A DNA stretch of 5,620 bases from NCBI GenBank assembly GCA_937862675.1, contig CALMEC010000230.1:1-5620 (forward strand). The letters are read 5' to 3'. The notes under the pieces were generated by a model. That model searched no databases, was not told the DNA's origin, and saw only the letters and a program-made list of their open reading frames with translations. Shown here one piece after another: positions 1-5,620 of the stretch; position 1 is the first letter of the stretch, and every line of letters starts with the position of its first letter. A program made the position numbers and the translations under genes. Source of the stretch: an uncultured Actinomycetes bacterium. GTDB taxonomy: Bacteria; Actinomycetota; Thermoleophilia; Miltoncostaeales; Miltoncostaeaceae.

Positions 1-27
1 CGGCGGAGCAGTAGGGCCGGGCGGTGA
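1..27 (+). other. 3' tail of an unidentified upstream gene (partial)
   Basis: Only a few codons are visible, so the product cannot be identified. Two same-strand frames close here. One reads RRSSRAGR and stops at TGA 25-27; the other reads AEQ and stops at TAG 12-14. Either end leaves only 6 to 19 bases before ATG 34, so the upstream gene is probably co-transcribed and translationally coupled with the large methylase-helicase gene. It is also possible that neither stop ends a real gene. Confidence 0.3.
19..24 (+). promoter_or_regulatory. Weak ribosome-binding site for ATG 34
   Basis: GGGCGG lies nine bases upstream of ATG 34 and overlaps the end of the previous reading frame. It is a poor match to the anti-Shine-Dalgarno complement, which fits initiation coupled to translation of the upstream gene. 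An in-frame TGA at 25-27 means that ATG 34 is the first possible ATG of the long frame. Confidence 0.3.
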
Positions 28-33
28 CTGCGA

Positions 34-3000
34 ATGGCGCGGCAGCGATCCCGGAAGCCCTGGCCGGGGCAACTGGAGTTCGATCTGTGGGGGCTCGACG
101 AGCCCGCGGCCGACGCCGCGCTCACCGCGGCTCGGGAGGCTGGGGCAGGCGATGAACAAGTACGGGCAGATGGCGCTGTCGCATTGGCAGGCGACGGCCC
201 CGAGCCGGGTGGCGGAGATGAGCGATCCGGCGGCGTTCTTCGAGGCGCTGGGCCTGGAGATGCAGGCGCAGGTGACGAACCTCGCGTCAATGCTGGCGGG
301 GAGCGACCGTCGGGGGGAGACTTTCTTGCAGAAGGTCGCCCGGCTGACGGTGGCCCGGAAGCAGGCGGAGGAGGTCGTGATGTCGCAACTGGCGTGGATC
401 ACCGACCCGAGCCTGCCGCTGGATCAAGCACGGGAGGAGTGGGAGCAGACCCGTCCGTCCGACGAGAACCTGATCCTCTGGGCGGAGCGGATGCAGGACT
501 ACCCGGATTCGATGCCCTCCTCCGTGGAACTAGAGGAACTGGCGAAGAACTGGGCGCTCAGCGTCGAGTTCCTGCTGGAGCTCGTGGCGACGGAGCCCCC
601 GCGAGAGTACATGCGGGCGAATCAGGCGACGCTCGCCGAGGCGGCGACGATCCGCTTCTTCCGCGAGCTGCGGTAGCGCCTCGCTTCGTCCCCGCCTCGC
701 AGGACGACCTCGGGCCGTCAGGCGCGAAAGCACGCTATCGGGCGAACGTGGAGGCGATCCAGCTCGTCCACGATCTGAACTCGACGGGTCGCCCCGCCTC
801 CCCGGAGGGCCAGCGCGTGCTCGCCCGCTGGTCGAGCTGGGGCGCGATCCCCGAGGTCTTCGATGACCTGAAGCCCGAGTGGGATGCCGAGCGCGCCGAA
901 CTGCGCGAGCTGCTGAGCGACGACGAGTGGGAGGCCGCGGAGCGGACGACCATCAACGCGCACTACACCGACCCGATGATCGCCCGGCAGGTGTGGCGAC
1001 TGCTGGACGGGCTGGGGTTCAGCGGAGGCGCGGTCCTGGAGCCCGGCTCCGGGGCGGGCACGTTCATCGGCCTGGCGCCGGAGTCGGCACAGATGACCGG
1101 AGTGGAACTCGATCCGCTGACGGCGGCGATCTGCGCCGAGCTGTACCCGCACGCGACCCTCCGCGCCGAGTCCTTCGCCGACACCCGACTGCCTGAAGGA
1201 CACTTCGACGCCGCCATCGGCAACGTGCCGTTCAGCAGCGTCACCCTGCACGACCCGCTGCACAACGCGACCCGGCAGTCGATGCACAACCACTTCATCA
1301 TCAAGTCGCTGCGCCTGACCCGGCCCGGCGGACTCGTCGCGGTGCTGACCTCGCATTTCACGATGGACGCGCAGAACCCCGGCGCGCGGCGGGAGATGAA
1401 CGAGCTGGCCGACCTCGTGGGCGCGATCCGCCTGCCCACCGGGGCGCATCGCCGCGCCGCGGGCACGGAGGTCGTGACCGACGTGCTCGTGTTCCGGCGG
1501 CGACCGGAGGGCGAGCAGATGCGCGACGACGCCTGGGAGACGGTCTCGCAGGTGCCCATCGACGGCGTGCCGATGCGGATCAACCGCTACTTCGATGAGC
1601 ACCCGGAGCAGATGCTCGGGGAGGTCGGCGTCGGCCACGGGATGTACGACGCGGCCACGCTCACTATCACGACCGATCTGGCGGACTTGGAGGCGGAACT
1701 CGCGGTCGCCGTCGACCAGATTGTGTTCTCCGCGCGCCGGGCCGGGCTGACGATGACCGAGCGCACCGCCGAGCAGCATGCACGCCGGGCAGCGTTCACC
1801 CCGTCGGCGCCGGAGCTGTGGGACGGCAGCATCGTGGCGAGCGAAAGCGGCGACTTCCACACGGTCGTCTCGGGCAGCCTGGAGCCCCTCGCCGTCCCGA
1901 GATCCGCCGCGCGCGAGCTGCGCGCGCTGCTGCGGCTGCGCGACAGCGCATCCCGCCTGCTGACCGCGGAAGCGGCGAGCGTGGACGACACGCCTGACAT
2001 CGTGCTCATCCGCACGACGCTGCGGCGCGACTACCTGAAGTACGTCGGCACCTATGGGGCGCTGAACCGCTACACGCTGCGCCCCACCGGGCGCACGAAC
2101 GAGGACGGCGAGGAGACCCTCGCGCGCATCGTGCCGACCCCGATCCGGCTTCTGCGCTCCGACCCGTTCGGTCCCCTGGTGCTCGCGCTGGAACAGTTCG
2201 ACGACGAGGATCAGTCCGCGTCGCCTGCCGCGATCATGAGCCACCGTGTGGTGGTGCCGCGCGCCGAGGTGCAGGGTGTCGACAGCCCGGCCGACGCCAT
2301 CGCGGTCAGCCTCGACCGCACCGGCCGCATCGACATCACCCTCGTCGCCGATCTACTCGGCATGAACGACCGCGAGGCGCGCGAGGCGCTGGGAACGCTC
2401 GTGTTCACCGATCCGGTCACGAACCAGCTCATCCACGCGCCGGAGTATCTATCGGGCGACGTGCGGGTCAAGCTCGAAGCGGCACGGCTCCGCGCCGAGG
2501 ACGACCCGGAGTTCCAGGTCAACGTCGATGCGCTTGCCGAGGTGTTGCCCGCGCCGCTGGGCATCCAGGACATCCACGCGAAGCTCGGCGCGGTCTGGAT
2601 CAGCGCCGACGTGCACGAGCAGTTCCTGCGGAGCACTCTGCGCGCGCCCGACGTTCGCGTGGAGAACCCGCTGCCAGGCATGTGGGAGATTCGCGGCGGT
2701 CGGCAGGGGCTGCCCTCCACCTCGGAATGGGGCACGCCCCGCCGCCCCGCGCCGGACATCGCACAGGCCGTCATGGAGCAGCGGACGATGCTTGTCTACG
2801 ACGAGGAGAAGGACATCGACGGCAAGGTGCGTCGCGTGCTCAACCCCGTTGAAACCGCCGCCGCCCAGGAGAAGGCCGACGCGCTTCAGGAGAGGTTCGG
2901 CGAGTGGGTGTGGGAAGACCCCGACCGCGCGCAGGCACTCGTGGACGAGTACAACCGGCGCTTCAACTCCATCGTGCTCCGCGACTACACGAACGCCGGG

Positions 3001-5620
3001 GCGTACCTCTCGCTGCCGGGCCTCGCGGCAACCTTCGAGCCGCGCACGCACCAGCGCGCCGCCGTCGCCCGCATGGTGTCCGAGCCTGCGGCGGGCCTGT
3101 TCCACGAGGTCGGCGCAGGCAAGACGGCGGAGATGATTATGGGGGCGATGGAGATGCGCCGGATGGGGCTCATCAGCAAACCCGTCGTCGTGGTGCCGAA
3201 CCACATGCTCGAGCAGTTCGGGCGGGAGTGGCTGCAGGTCTACCCGCGTGCCCGCGTGCTCGCCGCGTCGAGCCTCGACCTCACCGCCGACAAGCGGCGG
3301 CTGTTCGTCGCGCGGGCGGCGGCGAACGAGTGGGACGCGATCATCGTCACGCAGGGGGCGTTCGCCAAGATCCCGCTGCGCGCCGAGACGCAGCAGCAGT
3401 ACATCCGCGGACAGGTAGACGACGTGCGGCGAGTGCTGGACGAGGCGACCGGCGAGCAGCGGATGAGCATCAAGCGCATCCAGCGGAAGCTCCTGGCGAT
3501 GGAAAACAAGCTCAAGGATCGCCTCGACTCCGACCGCGACCGCGGCGTCTGCTTCGAGGACACCGGCATTGATTACGTCATCGTCGACGAGATGCACATG
3601 TACAAGAACCTCGCCACGGAGTCGAACATCAGGGACGCCGCGATCGAGGGCTCGGATCGCGCGAGCGACCTGCACATGAAGCTCGAATACCTCCGCTCAG
3701 CGGGGCGCGAGCGGGTCGTGACTGCGGCGACGGCGACGCCCATCTCGAACTCGATCACCGAGACCTATGTGATGCAGCGATATCTGCGGCCAGACGTGCT
3801 GGAGTCCGCGGGTGTCGGCGCATTCGATGCGTGGGCGGCGACGTTCGGCGAGCTGGTCACGCAGATGGAGATCTCGCCGACCGGCAGCACATTCCGTATG
3901 AAGACCCGGTTCGCCCGGTTCCAGAACGGGCAGGAGCTGCTGCGGATGTGGTCGGTGTTCGCCGACGTGAAGACCGCCGACGACCTCGACCTGCCCGTGC
4001 CCGCGCTCGTGCAGCGCGACGACGGCAGCCGCGCGCCCTCCACCGTGCCCGTGCAGCCGACCGTCGAGCTGGAACAGTACGTCGCATCGCTCGCCGAGCG
4101 CGCCGAGAAGGTCGCCAGCCGCCAGGTGCGCCCCGACGAGGACAACATGCTCCTGATCGCCACCGACGGGCGCAAAGCCGCGCTCGACATCCGCATGGTC
4201 ATCCCCCGCGACCCCTCCGGGCCGAGCAAGGTCGATGTCGCCGCCGACGCGATCCACCGCATCTGGGAGCGCACCCGCGACAACGAATACCTCGACACGG
4301 TGACCGGGCAGCCCTCCGCGGTGCGCGGGGCGCTCCAGCTCGTGTTCTCCGATATCGGCACCCCGAACCAGGACAGGTGGAACGCCTACGACGAGCTGCG
4401 GCAGCAGCTCGTGCAGCGCGGCGTCCCCGCCGAGCAGGTCAGGTACATGCACGAGGCGAAGACCGACGTGGAGAAGGCACGCCTGTTCGCCGCGGCCCGC
4501 GCCGGCCACGTCGCGGTGCTGATCGGCTCGACGGAGAAGATGGGCGTCGGCACGAACGTCCAGGCCCGCGCCATCGCGCTCCATCACCTGGACTGTCCGT
4601 GGCGGCCCTCCGACATCGCCCAGCGCGACGGGCGCATCATGCGGCAGGGCAACCAGAACGAGGAAGTGGCGATCGTCCGCTACGTCACCGAGCGTTCCTT
4701 CGACTCCTATATGTGGCAGACCGTCGAGCGGAAGGCCGCGTCGTTCGCGCAGCTCCTGCGCGGGAAGATCAACGCCCGCGAGATCGAGGAGATCGACACC
4801 TCGGCGCTGTCCGCCGCAGAAGCAAAGGCCATCGCCTCCGGCAACCCGATCCTGCTGGAGCACTCCGTCATCCTCAACGAGGTGAACCGGCTGCGCCGCC
4901 TCCAGCGCGCGCACGAGCGCAACGAGGACATGCTCGTCCACACCGGCAACCGCGCTCGGTCGAGCGCCGAGCGCGCCGCCGCGGACATTCGCGGGCTGGA
5001 GGCCGCGCTGCCGCGGATGATCGACACGAGCGGCGACAGGTTCCGCATCACGCTCGGCACGCGCGACTACGACTCCCGCTCCGAAGCCGCGCACGCCCTC
5101 GCCGCGTGGATGGGCGACTCCGGGCTGAAGTGGCTGCCGCGGTACGGGCACAAGGATTTCGGGATCATCGGCCGCATCTCCGGCTTCGACATCCACGTCG
5201 ACGCCCGCTCCGGGCTCGCCACCCTCGACGTGACCGTCTCCCTGCCCGAGGTGCCCCGCTCGGGTTTCACACTGCCGAAGGAGTCGTTCCTGGACGCCGG
5301 GCTCGGGCTCGTGCAGCGCATCGAGAACCGGGTCAGCGGCATCCCCTCCCTTCTCGACCAGGCCCGCGAAGACCTGGAAGAAGCCGAGCAGACCGTCGCC
5401 GACACCCAGCAACGCCTCGGCCAGCCCTTCCGCCACGCACAGACCCTCGCCGACGCCGAGGAAGACCTCACCCGCGTCGAGACGCAGCTCGCCGCGATGC
5501 AGGACGAGCCACGCCCCGAGCCCGCCGCACCGGAATCAGAACGAGTCGAGCTGACCATCGAGGCCGTGCGCGCCTACGAGCCGAACCTGGGGTCGCGGGA
5601 GGGCGCGGGTCGTGAGCACG
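34..5620 (+). CDS. DarB-like N6-adenine DNA methyltransferase / SNF2-type helicase fusion (3' end outside window)
   Basis: This giant protein of mobile elements has at least 1,862 residues and runs off the right edge without a stop. It should bind DNA, transfer methyl groups from S-adenosylmethionine to adenine, and translocate using ATP. The order is: head 1-39, Gly-rich linker 40-215, methyltransferase (HYTDP at 310, EPGSGAG at 336, NVPF at 397), central region with YLSGDV at 805, helicase lobes (GAGKT at 1027, DEMH at 1185, TATP at 1233, QRDGRIMRQG at 1530), and a C-terminal predicted coiled coil. I chose ATG 34 because the frame is open from there, codons 34-151 have coding-like G/C third positions, and conserved-looking sequence (FVPASQDDLGPSG, residues 219-231) lies before the first downstream start, GTG 748. 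A second gene is nested at 152-676. The relatives I recall include phage P1 DarB, which protects DNA from type I restriction. The family call is firm; the antirestriction role and exact start are inferred. Confidence 0.85.
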   Translation, partial: MARQRSRKPWPGQLEFDLWGLDEPAADAALTAAREAGAGDEQVRADGAVALAGDGPEPGGGDERSGGVLRGAGPGDAGAGDEPRVNAGGERPSGGDFLAEGRPADGGPEAGGGGRDVATGVDHRPEPAAGSSTGGVGADPSVRREPDPLGGADAGLPGFDALLRGTRGTGEELGAQRRVPAGARGDGAPARVHAGESGDARRGGDDPLLPRAAVAPRFVPASQDDLGPSGAKARYRANVEAIQLVHDLNSTGRPASPEGQRVLARWSSWGAIPEVFDDLKPEWDAERAELRELLSDDEWEAAERTTINAHYTDPMIARQVWRLLDGLGFSGGAVLEPGSGAGTFIGLAPESAQMTGVELDPLTAAICAELYPHATLRAESFADTRLPEGHFDAAIGNVPFSSVTLHDPLHNATRQSMHNHFIIKSLRLTRPGGLVAVLTSHFTMDAQNPGARREMNELADLVGAIRLPTGAHRRAAGTEVVTDVLVFRRRPEGEQMRDDAWETVSQVPIDGVPMRINRYFDEHPEQMLGEVGVGHGMYDAATLTITTDLADLEAELAVAVDQIVFSARRAGLTMTERTAEQHARRAAFTPSAPELWDGSIVASESGDFHTVVSGSLEPLAVPRSAARELRALLRLRDSASRLLTAEAASVDDTPDIVLIRTTLRRDYLKYVGTYGALNRYTLRPTGRTNEDGEETLARIVPTPIRLLRSDPFGPLVLALEQFDDEDQSASPAAIMSHRVVVPRAEVQGVDSPADAIAVSLDRTGRIDITLVADLLGMNDREAREALGTLVFTDPVTNQLIHAPEYLSGDVRVKLEAARLRAEDDPEFQVNVDALAEVLPAPLGIQDIHAKLGAVWISADVHEQFLRSTLRAPDVRVENPLPGMWEIRGGRQGLPSTSEWGTPRRPAPDIAQAVMEQRTMLVYDEEKDIDGKVRRVLNPVETAAAQEKADALQERFGEWVWEDPDRAQALVDEYNRRFNSIVLRDYTNAGAYLSLPGLAATFEPRTHQRAAVARMVSEPAAGLFHEVGAGKTAEMIMGAMEMRRMGLISKPVVVVPNHMLEQFGREWLQVYPRARVLAASSLDLTADKRRLFVARAAANEWDAIIVTQGAFAKIPLRAETQQQYIRGQVDDVRRVLDEATGEQRMSIKRIQRKLLAMENKLKDRLDSDRDRGVCFEDTGIDYVIVDEMHMYKNLATESNIRDAAIEGSDRASDLHMKLEYLRSAGRERVVTAATATPISNSITETYVMQRYLRPDVLESAGVGAFDAWAATFGELVTQMEISPTGSTFRMKTRFARFQNGQELLRMWSVFADVKTADDLDLPVPALVQRDDGSRAPSTVPVQPTVELEQYVASLAERAEKVASRQVRPDEDNMLLIATDGRKAALDIRMVIPRDPSGPSKVDVAADAIHRIWERTRDNEYLDTVTGQPSAVRGALQLVFSDIGTPNQDRWNAYDELRQQLVQRGVPAEQVRYMHEAKTDVEKARLFAAARAGHVAVLIGSTEKMGVGTNVQARAIALHHLDCPWRPSDIAQRDGRIMRQGNQNEEVAIVRYVTERSFDSYMWQTVERKAASFAQLLRGKINAREIEEIDTSALSAAEAKAIASGNPILLEHSVILNEVNRLRRLQRAHERNEDMLVHTGNRARSSAERAAADIRGLEAALPRMIDTSGDRFRITLGTRDYDSRSEAAHALAAWMGDSGLKWLPRYGHKDFGIIGRISGFDIHVDARSGLATLDVTVSLPEVPRSGFTLPKESFLDAGLGLVQRIENRVSGIPSLLDQAREDLEEAEQTVADTQQRLGQPFRHAQTLADAEEDLTRVETQLAAMQDEPRPEPAAPESERVELTIEAVRAYEPNLGSREGAGREH
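134..139 (+). promoter_or_regulatory. Ribosome-binding site of the nested gene
   Basis: GGGAGG sits 12 bases before ATG 152, followed by a further G-rich run (GGGGCAGG, 142-149). This is a better Shine-Dalgarno match than the one before ATG 34. It lies inside codons of the outer reading frame, so ribosomes could initiate internally on the same mRNA. The spacing is slightly long, but the site supports independent translation of the nested frame. Confidence 0.55.
151..678 (+). other. Gly-rich linker of the methylase-helicase, overprinted by the nested gene
   Basis: Read in the outer frame, residues 40-215 are low in complexity. Glycine makes up about a quarter (44 of 175 counted), with Ala, Asp, Glu, Arg and Pro making up most of the rest and no lysine. 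No domain is recognisable, and it should be intrinsically disordered. The composition follows from the overlap: the first base of each outer codon is the G/C-rich third base of a nested codon. The outer frame has no stop here. If the large protein really starts at ATG 34, this is a flexible tether between the head and the methyltransferase. If it starts at GTG 748, the stretch is untranslated in this frame. Confidence 0.55.
152..676 (+). CDS. Small acidic helical protein of unknown function, nested out of frame in the methylase-helicase gene
   Basis: The product is a complete 174-residue protein starting MNKYGQMALSHW. It resembles, from memory only, a family of uncharacterised actinobacterial plasmid or element proteins with a similar N-terminus; no function is known to me. 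It is acidic (about 27 Asp/Glu against about 18 Lys/Arg) and looks largely helical, with amphipathic stretches such as VARKQAEEVVMSQLAWI. There is no signal peptide, membrane segment or evident catalytic motif. It is cytoplasmic by inference. Coding evidence is strong: nearly every codon ends in G or C, only eight end in T, and a GGGAGG lies 12 bases before the ATG. It overlaps the larger gene completely, in the frame one base downstream. It ends at TAG 674-676, just where the outer protein regains conserved sequence. It may partner or regulate the large enzyme, but nothing in the sequence proves this. Confidence 0.85.
   Translation: MNKYGQMALSHWQATAPSRVAEMSDPAAFFEALGLEMQAQVTNLASMLAGSDRRGETFLQKVARLTVARKQAEEVVMSQLAWITDPSLPLDQAREEWEQTRPSDENLILWAERMQDYPDSMPSSVELEELAKNWALSVEFLLELVATEPPREYMRANQATLAEAATIRFFRELR
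676..1530 (+). other. N6-adenine methyltransferase domain of the fusion
   Basis: Residues about 216-500 form a class I, SAM-dependent methyltransferase. Its motif order matches gamma-type amino-methyltransferases. HYTDPMIA (310-317) is like the motif X that opens these domains. VLEPGSGAGTF (334-344) is the SAM-binding motif I, and GVELDPLTA follows as motif II. GNVPF (396-400) is the catalytic motif IV, with Val in place of the first Pro of NPPF/Y. HNHFIIKSL (418-426) and RPGGLVAVLTS (430-440) continue the fold. The segment before motif X (RWSSWGAIPEVFDD) resembles the helical start I remember from other methylase-helicase fusions. No separate target-recognition domain was recognised, so the modified sequence cannot be predicted. 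Confidence 0.8.
1531..3030 (+). other. Central region between methyltransferase and helicase
   Basis: Residues about 500-1000 match no catalytic fold I can name. Visible landmarks are YLSGDVRVKL (805-814) and LGIQDIHAKLGAVWI (842-856), both of a type I associate with DarB-like fusions. Before them is a helix-rich segment, DLADLEAELAVAVDQIVFSARRAGL, split here as DLADLEAELA plus VAVDQIVFSARRAGL. DRTGRIDITLVADLLGMNDREARE looks like a small helical DNA-contact or spacer module (described as DRTGRIDITL plus VADLLGMNDREARE). This region may contact DNA or couple the two enzymes; that is inference. No nuclease signature was noticed. Confidence 0.5.
3031..4740 (+). other. SNF2-type superfamily 2 helicase core of the fusion
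   Basis: Residues about 1000-1570 form a two-lobed ATP-driven DNA translocase. FEPRTHQRAAV (1001-1011) is the Q-like motif. HEVGAGKT (1024-1031) is Walker A, with Lys1030 as the ATP-binding lysine. VVVVPNHMLEQF (1051-1062) is motif Ia. YVIVDEMHMYKN contains the Walker B box DEMH (1185-1188), Met replacing the usual Ala of DEAH. TAATATPISNS (1230-1240) is motif III in its SNF2-like form. Lobe 2 carries STEKMGVGTNVQ (1499-1510, motif V) and QRDGRIMRQGNQ (1530-1541, motif VI, with the arginine fingers). All residues needed for ATP hydrolysis appear to be present. SNF2-type motors usually track along duplex DNA rather than unwind it. Confidence 0.85.
4843..5505 (+). other. C-terminal tail with predicted coiled-coil segments
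   Basis: After the motor, residues 1604-1665 are charged and helical (LNEVNRLRRLQRAHERNED and following). A compact segment follows, with FRITLGTRDYDSRSEAAHAL and FGIIGRISGFDIHVDARSG, that looks like beta-rich structure found after the helicase in relatives I recall. Residues about 1771-1823 (for example LLDQAREDLEEAEQTVADTQ) show heptad-like spacing of Leu, Ala and Val among acidic residues and should form a coiled coil. Such a tail could support dimerisation or partner binding. The remaining 39 visible residues are acidic and Pro-rich, typical of a terminus. Confidence 0.55.
5597..5620 (+). promoter_or_regulatory. Possible ribosome-binding site and GTG start of the next gene
   Basis: GGGAGGG (5597-5603) lies eight bases before GTG 5612, which begins GTG AGC ACG in the frame one base downstream of the methylase-helicase frame. 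This is good spacing for a real start. The large gene is near the length at which its family usually ends, so a short overlap with a coupled downstream gene is plausible. Only three codons are visible, so the start may be fortuitous. Confidence 0.35.

Noticed and set aside
650..676. Programmed frameshift fusing the small gene to the helicase
   Set aside because: A shift back by one base near the end of the small gene would join the frames, and CTTCTTCC at 655-662 is repetitive. It is not a classical slippery heptamer, and no strong downstream structure was identified. A nested gene in a continuous outer frame explains the data without recoding.
748..750. GTG 748 as start of the large gene
   Set aside because: It would remove the family-like segment FVPASQDDLGPSG, and only a weak G-rich sequence lies upstream. 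It remains the main alternative to ATG 34 and cannot be fully excluded.
718..2244. Long minus-strand open frame of 508 codons
   Set aside because: It lies antisense to the methyltransferase region. Its predicted product is rich in Arg, Gly, His and Val without any recognisable domain, while the opposite strand encodes clear catalytic motifs. It is a GC-bias shadow.
735..2463. Near-identical strings at 735-750 and 2449-2463 (CTATCGGGCGA(A)CGTG)
   Set aside because: They differ by one base of length and lie in unrelated coding contexts (YRANV and YLSGDV). This is most likely chance in GC-rich coding sequence, not a repeat or operator.
2449..3675. Long minus-strand open frame of 408 codons
   Set aside because: It is antisense to the helicase lobe 1 motifs; composition is Arg/Val/Leu/His-rich with no domain or plausible start region.
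3697..5436. Long minus-strand open frame of 579 codons
   Set aside because: It is antisense to helicase motifs III to VI and the tail, and its product looks like a compositional shadow with no recognised fold.
3831..5615. Plus-strand open frame of 594 codons overlapping the helicase
   Set aside because: Its product is almost entirely Arg, Ala, Pro, Gly and His and lacks the ordered hydrophobic pattern of the 152-676 product. The overlapping helicase frame carries conserved motifs. Unlike the nested gene it shows no sign of being real.
1..5620. RNA genes, CRISPR arrays, insertion-sequence ends, terminators, promoters
   Set aside because: I saw no tRNA-like fold, no regularly spaced repeats, no terminal inverted repeats, no hairpin followed by a T-run, and no convincing -35/-10 pair. 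The window is almost completely coding.

Overview
The window is very GC-rich, and codons in its real reading frames end overwhelmingly in G or C. It uses ATG and probably GTG starts with G-rich Shine-Dalgarno sequences, and genes are packed without gaps. This points to a high-GC actinobacterium. The gene content, a giant DNA-methylase/helicase fusion with a small unclassified protein beside it, is what plasmids, integrative conjugative elements or phage-like islands of such bacteria carry. The host genus cannot be fixed from this stretch.

Layout. Bases 1-33 hold the last codons of an unidentified upstream gene. From ATG 34 one plus-strand frame stays open to the right edge (1,862 codons visible, no stop reached). 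It encodes a DarB-like fusion of an N6-adenine DNA methyltransferase and an SNF2-type (superfamily 2) helicase. In order it has a short head (residues 1-39), a Gly-rich linker (40-215), the methyltransferase (about 216-500), a central region (about 500-1000), the two-lobed helicase motor (about 1000-1570) and a tail with a predicted coiled coil. Near the right edge a G-rich ribosome-binding sequence and a GTG at 5612 suggest that the next gene starts inside or just past the end of this one.

The most interesting feature is a second gene at 152-676. It lies in another frame of the same strand, inside the part that encodes the Gly-rich linker. It has its own ribosome-binding site, strongly coding-like third positions and a well-formed acidic, probably helical, 174-residue product. 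The outer frame looks coding before it (34-151) and after it (about 670 onward), is never interrupted, and has no start codon between 442 and 747. The simplest reading is a gene nested inside a gene, with the helicase's disordered linker overprinted by the small protein. The alternative is that the large protein starts at GTG 748 and loses a well-formed N-terminal stretch.

Function. By analogy with phage P1 DarB and related methylase-helicase fusions of mobile elements, the large protein probably modifies or remodels the element's DNA, for example to protect it from host restriction during transfer. No nuclease motif was recognised. The role of the nested protein is unknown. Its fixed position inside the large gene suggests co-expression and perhaps a physical or regulatory partnership. 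All other long open frames, on both strands, are compositional shadows of these two genes. No RNA gene, mobile-element end, CRISPR array, terminator or convincing promoter was seen.
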